Source: Chloroflexi bacterium RBG_13_51_18 (lineage in GTDB: Bacteria; Chloroflexota; Dehalococcoidia; Dehalococcoidales; RBG-16-60-22). From it: a stretch of DNA of 6,577 nucleotides. The translations under genes and the position numbers were made by a program. The DNA lies in NCBI GenBank assembly GCA_001796495.1, contig MGMR01000032.1:1-6577 (forward strand). Direction: 5' to 3'. Below the pieces are notes generated by a model. It made no database searches. It had not been told where the DNA came from and worked only from the letters and a program-made list of their open reading frames with translations. Positions 4,612 through 6,577 of this stretch are shown here, in pieces. How positions within the stretch are numbered: the stretch's first letter is position 1; the number at the start of each line of letters is the position of its first letter.

Positions 4612-5538
4612 ATGAAAAACACCATGAAGAAAATCGGCTTAATTTTATTGGGAGTTGCCCTGATGGCAGGAGTGTTGACAGCCTGCGGGCAATCTACACC
4701 GACGCCGACATCTGTAACCATTACCGACGACTTCGGCAGAGTAGTAACGATAAACAACACCCACCCGCAGAGGATAATCTCACTGGCGCCGAGCAACACA
4801 GAAATTCTGTTCGCGCTGGGTCTGGGCGACCGGGTTGTCGCTGTGACGGACTACTGTAACTATCCACCCGAAGCAACCACAAAGCCTAGCATCGGCGACT
4901 ACACCGAACCCAATATCGAAGAAATTATCGCCAAGGAACCGGACCTGGTGCTGGCTACGGAGGAGCACGAGACGGAAATGGCGCAGCTTGAAAGCCGCGG
5001 GATTACCGTCGTAGGTCTGTATCCTAAAAACATGGACGAGATTTTCAACTCGATTATGCTGGTGGGGACGATAACGGGAAAAGAAGCGGAAGCCACCAGC
5101 CTGGTGGCTGAAATGCAGGCACGGGTTAAAGCAATTACAGACAAGACGAGCAAGCTAACAGAATCACAAAAAAAGAGAGTTTTTTATATAATCTGGCACG
5201 ACCCCATCTGGACTGCCGGGGGAGGGTCTTTCGCCGATAGGCTGATAACAATGGCAGGGGGCGTGAATATCGCCGGGGACTTGAACGGTTATGCGGACAT
5301 GAGCCTAGAATCGGTCATCGCAGCTAACCCGGAGGTCATCATCGCCGGCGTGGGCATGGGAACAGGTGATGACCTGCCGTTAGAGTATATGAAAACAGAG
5401 TCAAGGTTAGAGGGACTGGACGCCCGCCAGAACGATAGGATTTACGGGGTAAATATGGATATTGTGGGTCGTCCGGGACCACGGATAGTAGACGCCCTGG
5501 AGGAATTCTTCAGACTGATTCACCCGGAGTTGGAATAG
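4612..5538 (+). CDS. btuF: Corrinoid ABC transporter substrate-binding lipoprotein (BtuF-like)
   Basis: A 308-residue extracytoplasmic solute-binding lipoprotein of the BtuF/FhuD/FepB class, which captures the ligand and delivers it to the membrane permease. The signal peptide (1-24) ends in lipobox LTAC with lipidated C25, followed by a Ser/Thr/Pro linker. The fold follows: TITDDFGRVVTI (36-47), the family signature RIISLAPSNTEILFALGLGD (54-73), then VAVTDYCNYPPEA (76-88). IGDYTEPNIEEIIAKEPDLVLA spans 94-115, and the second-lobe block WTAGGGSFADRLITMAGGVN spans 200-219. The family binds either ferric siderophores, heme or corrinoids; the cobalamin riboswitch directly upstream is what points to corrinoids. 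The ATG at 4612 has AGGAGG (4602-4607) 4 bases before it; the next ATG, four codons later, would be 16 bases away. The permease gene begins 5 bases after the stop, so the two form an operon. Confidence 0.9.
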   Translation: MKNTMKKIGLILLGVALMAGVLTACGQSTPTPTSVTITDDFGRVVTINNTHPQRIISLAPSNTEILFALGLGDRVVAVTDYCNYPPEATTKPSIGDYTEPNIEEIIAKEPDLVLATEEHETEMAQLESRGITVVGLYPKNMDEIFNSIMLVGTITGKEAEATSLVAEMQARVKAITDKTSKLTESQKKRVFYIIWHDPIWTAGGGSFADRLITMAGGVNIAGDLNGYADMSLESVIAANPEVIIAGVGMGTGDDLPLEYMKTESRLEGLDARQNDRIYGVNMDIVGRPGPRIVDALEEFFRLIHPELE

Positions 5539-5543
5539 AAAAA

Positions 5544-6577
5544 ATGGCATCCAGGACGATAGAGAAAACAAGATTTAGTAATTATCTTACCGGGAGACGG
5601 ACGCGCATCATCAGTCTGCTGGGGCTGGGCGCCGCCCTGATAATAATTATCGGGATAGCGACCAGCGTCGGCAGCGTGCCCATTCCGCTGGGGACAACGG
5701 CCAGTATCCTGGTAGATAAGCTGCCGTTCGTGGATGTCAGCCAGACATGGCAGAGTTCAGTAGCCACCATTGTGCTGGACGTGCGTCTGCCGCGCATCAT
5801 CCTGGCGGGGCTGGTCGGCGCCGCGCTGGCGATAGCCGGAGCCACCTATCAGGGGCTGTTCCGCAATCCGTTGGCCGACCCCTATTTAATAGGGGTGGCG
5901 CAGGGGGCTTCGCTGGGGGCGGTTATAGGATTTTTAATGCCCGCGGCATGGAACCTTGCGGGAATGGGTGTGATACCGGTGTTCGCCTTCATCGGGGCAA
6001 TCTTAGCCACAGTAGTCGTTTACATGCTGTCGCGGGTTGGCAAAACGCTGCCGGTGACCACGCTGATTCTAGCCGGGGTGGCCTTGAGCGCACTGCTGGG
6101 GTCGATTGTTTCCTATCTCATCATTTCCAGCGGTAACAAGCTGCACAGTATTATCTTCTGGATGATGGGAAGCTTCTCCGGCAGCGCCTGGACGGAGGTG
6201 TTGTTGGTCTTGCCCTACATAGTCGTGGGAACAGCAGTCATCATCATTTTCGCCCGACTGCTCAACGTGATGCAGCTCGACGAGGAGCAGGCGCAGCAGC
6301 TGGGTGTGAACGTGGAAAGGTTCAAGATTATCCTGCTGGCAGCGGCGACTCTGATAACAGCGGCTAGCGTTTCCTTCGTGGGGACGATAGGGTTCGTGGG
6401 GATTATCATTCCCCATGCCGTCCGCCTGATATGGGGGGCAGACCACCGCTTCCTGCTGCCGCTATCGATATTGACGGGCGCGATTTTCATGATTCTCACC
6501 GACCTGATTTCACGCACGGTGCTGGCGCCCACTGAAATACCCATCGGTGTAATTACAGCTATCTTTGGGGCGCCCTT
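5544..6577 (+). CDS. btuC: FecCD/BtuC-family corrinoid ABC transporter permease (3' end outside window)
   Basis: An open frame of 344 codons plus two bases that runs off the window edge. It is the membrane subunit of a type II (BtuCD-like) importer, which dimerises and takes substrate from the binding protein. The first membrane helix is at about 22-40. Family motifs appear in order: RLPRIILAGLVGAALAIAGA (80-99), the highly conserved FRNPLADPYLIG (106-117), a run of hydrophobic segments, and DEEQAQQLGV (247-256), which matches the coupling region that touches the ATPase. Then come GFVGIIIPHAVRLIWGADHR (283-302) and PTEIPIGVITAIFGAPF (328-344). FecCD proteins usually end only 10-15 residues after GAPF, so nearly the whole gene is here. 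Start ATG has only modest ribosome-binding sequence (GGAA about 8 bases upstream), compatible with translational coupling to btuF. An ATPase gene, btuD, is expected next. Confidence 0.92.
   Translation, partial: MASRTIEKTRFSNYLTGRRTRIISLLGLGAALIIIIGIATSVGSVPIPLGTTASILVDKLPFVDVSQTWQSSVATIVLDVRLPRIILAGLVGAALAIAGATYQGLFRNPLADPYLIGVAQGASLGAVIGFLMPAAWNLAGMGVIPVFAFIGAILATVVVYMLSRVGKTLPVTTLILAGVALSALLGSIVSYLIISSGNKLHSIIFWMMGSFSGSAWTEVLLVLPYIVVGTAVIIIFARLLNVMQLDEEQAQQLGVNVERFKIILLAAATLITAASVSFVGTIGFVGIIIPHAVRLIWGADHRFLLPLSILTGAIFMILTDLISRTVLAPTEIPIGVITAIFGAP

Noticed and set aside
5582..6544. Minus-strand and alternative-frame open frames across the permease region
   Set aside because: The + frame from 5544 carries the complete FecCD motif series to the window edge, so the others are shadows.
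1..6577. CRISPR arrays, insertion sequences, tRNA or rRNA genes
   Set aside because: No regularly spaced repeats, transposase motifs, or tRNA/rRNA-like conserved segments were found on either strand by eye.

Overview
The window reads as bacterial chromosome in which every supported gene lies on the + strand. It is gene-dense, with short intergenic gaps and factor-independent terminators. The sensor-kinase C-terminal style, the lipoprotein-type corrinoid-binding protein and the secreted orphan resemble what I know from Chloroflexota, particularly Dehalococcoidia. That placement is an impression from protein style, not a demonstrated result.

Left part (1-2711): a complete PilT-type pilus retraction ATPase is followed by a soluble, sensor-less histidine-kinase-like protein, then a full-length OmpR/PhoB-type response regulator behind a likely promoter. 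A strong terminator closes the block. The kinase keeps its phosphoacceptor histidine, but both glycine-rich ATP-binding boxes are eroded. The regulator is intact.

Middle (2712-4310): a secreted protein of unknown function comes first. It is followed by an apparent two-gene unit of an 81-residue orphan and a stand-alone receiver domain started with TTG. The receiver keeps its phosphorylatable Asp, Thr and Lys but has lost both acidic Mg-binding residues. A 14-bp terminator hairpin ends this unit. The window therefore holds a degenerate kinase and a degenerate receiver on either side of an intact regulator, which is its most unusual protein-level feature.

Right part (4311-6577): a promoter drives a long leader carrying a cobalamin riboswitch (about 4387-4539) and an intrinsic terminator just before the ribosome binding site. 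The genes it controls are a corrinoid-binding lipoprotein (BtuF-like) and a FecCD/BtuC-type permease cut off by the window edge; an ATPase gene (btuD) would be expected next. The P1 strand of the riboswitch and the terminator's 3' arm share the same heptamer, so a concrete switching mechanism can be proposed: when corrinoid is plentiful, P1 forms, the terminator is free to fold, and the uptake operon is switched off.
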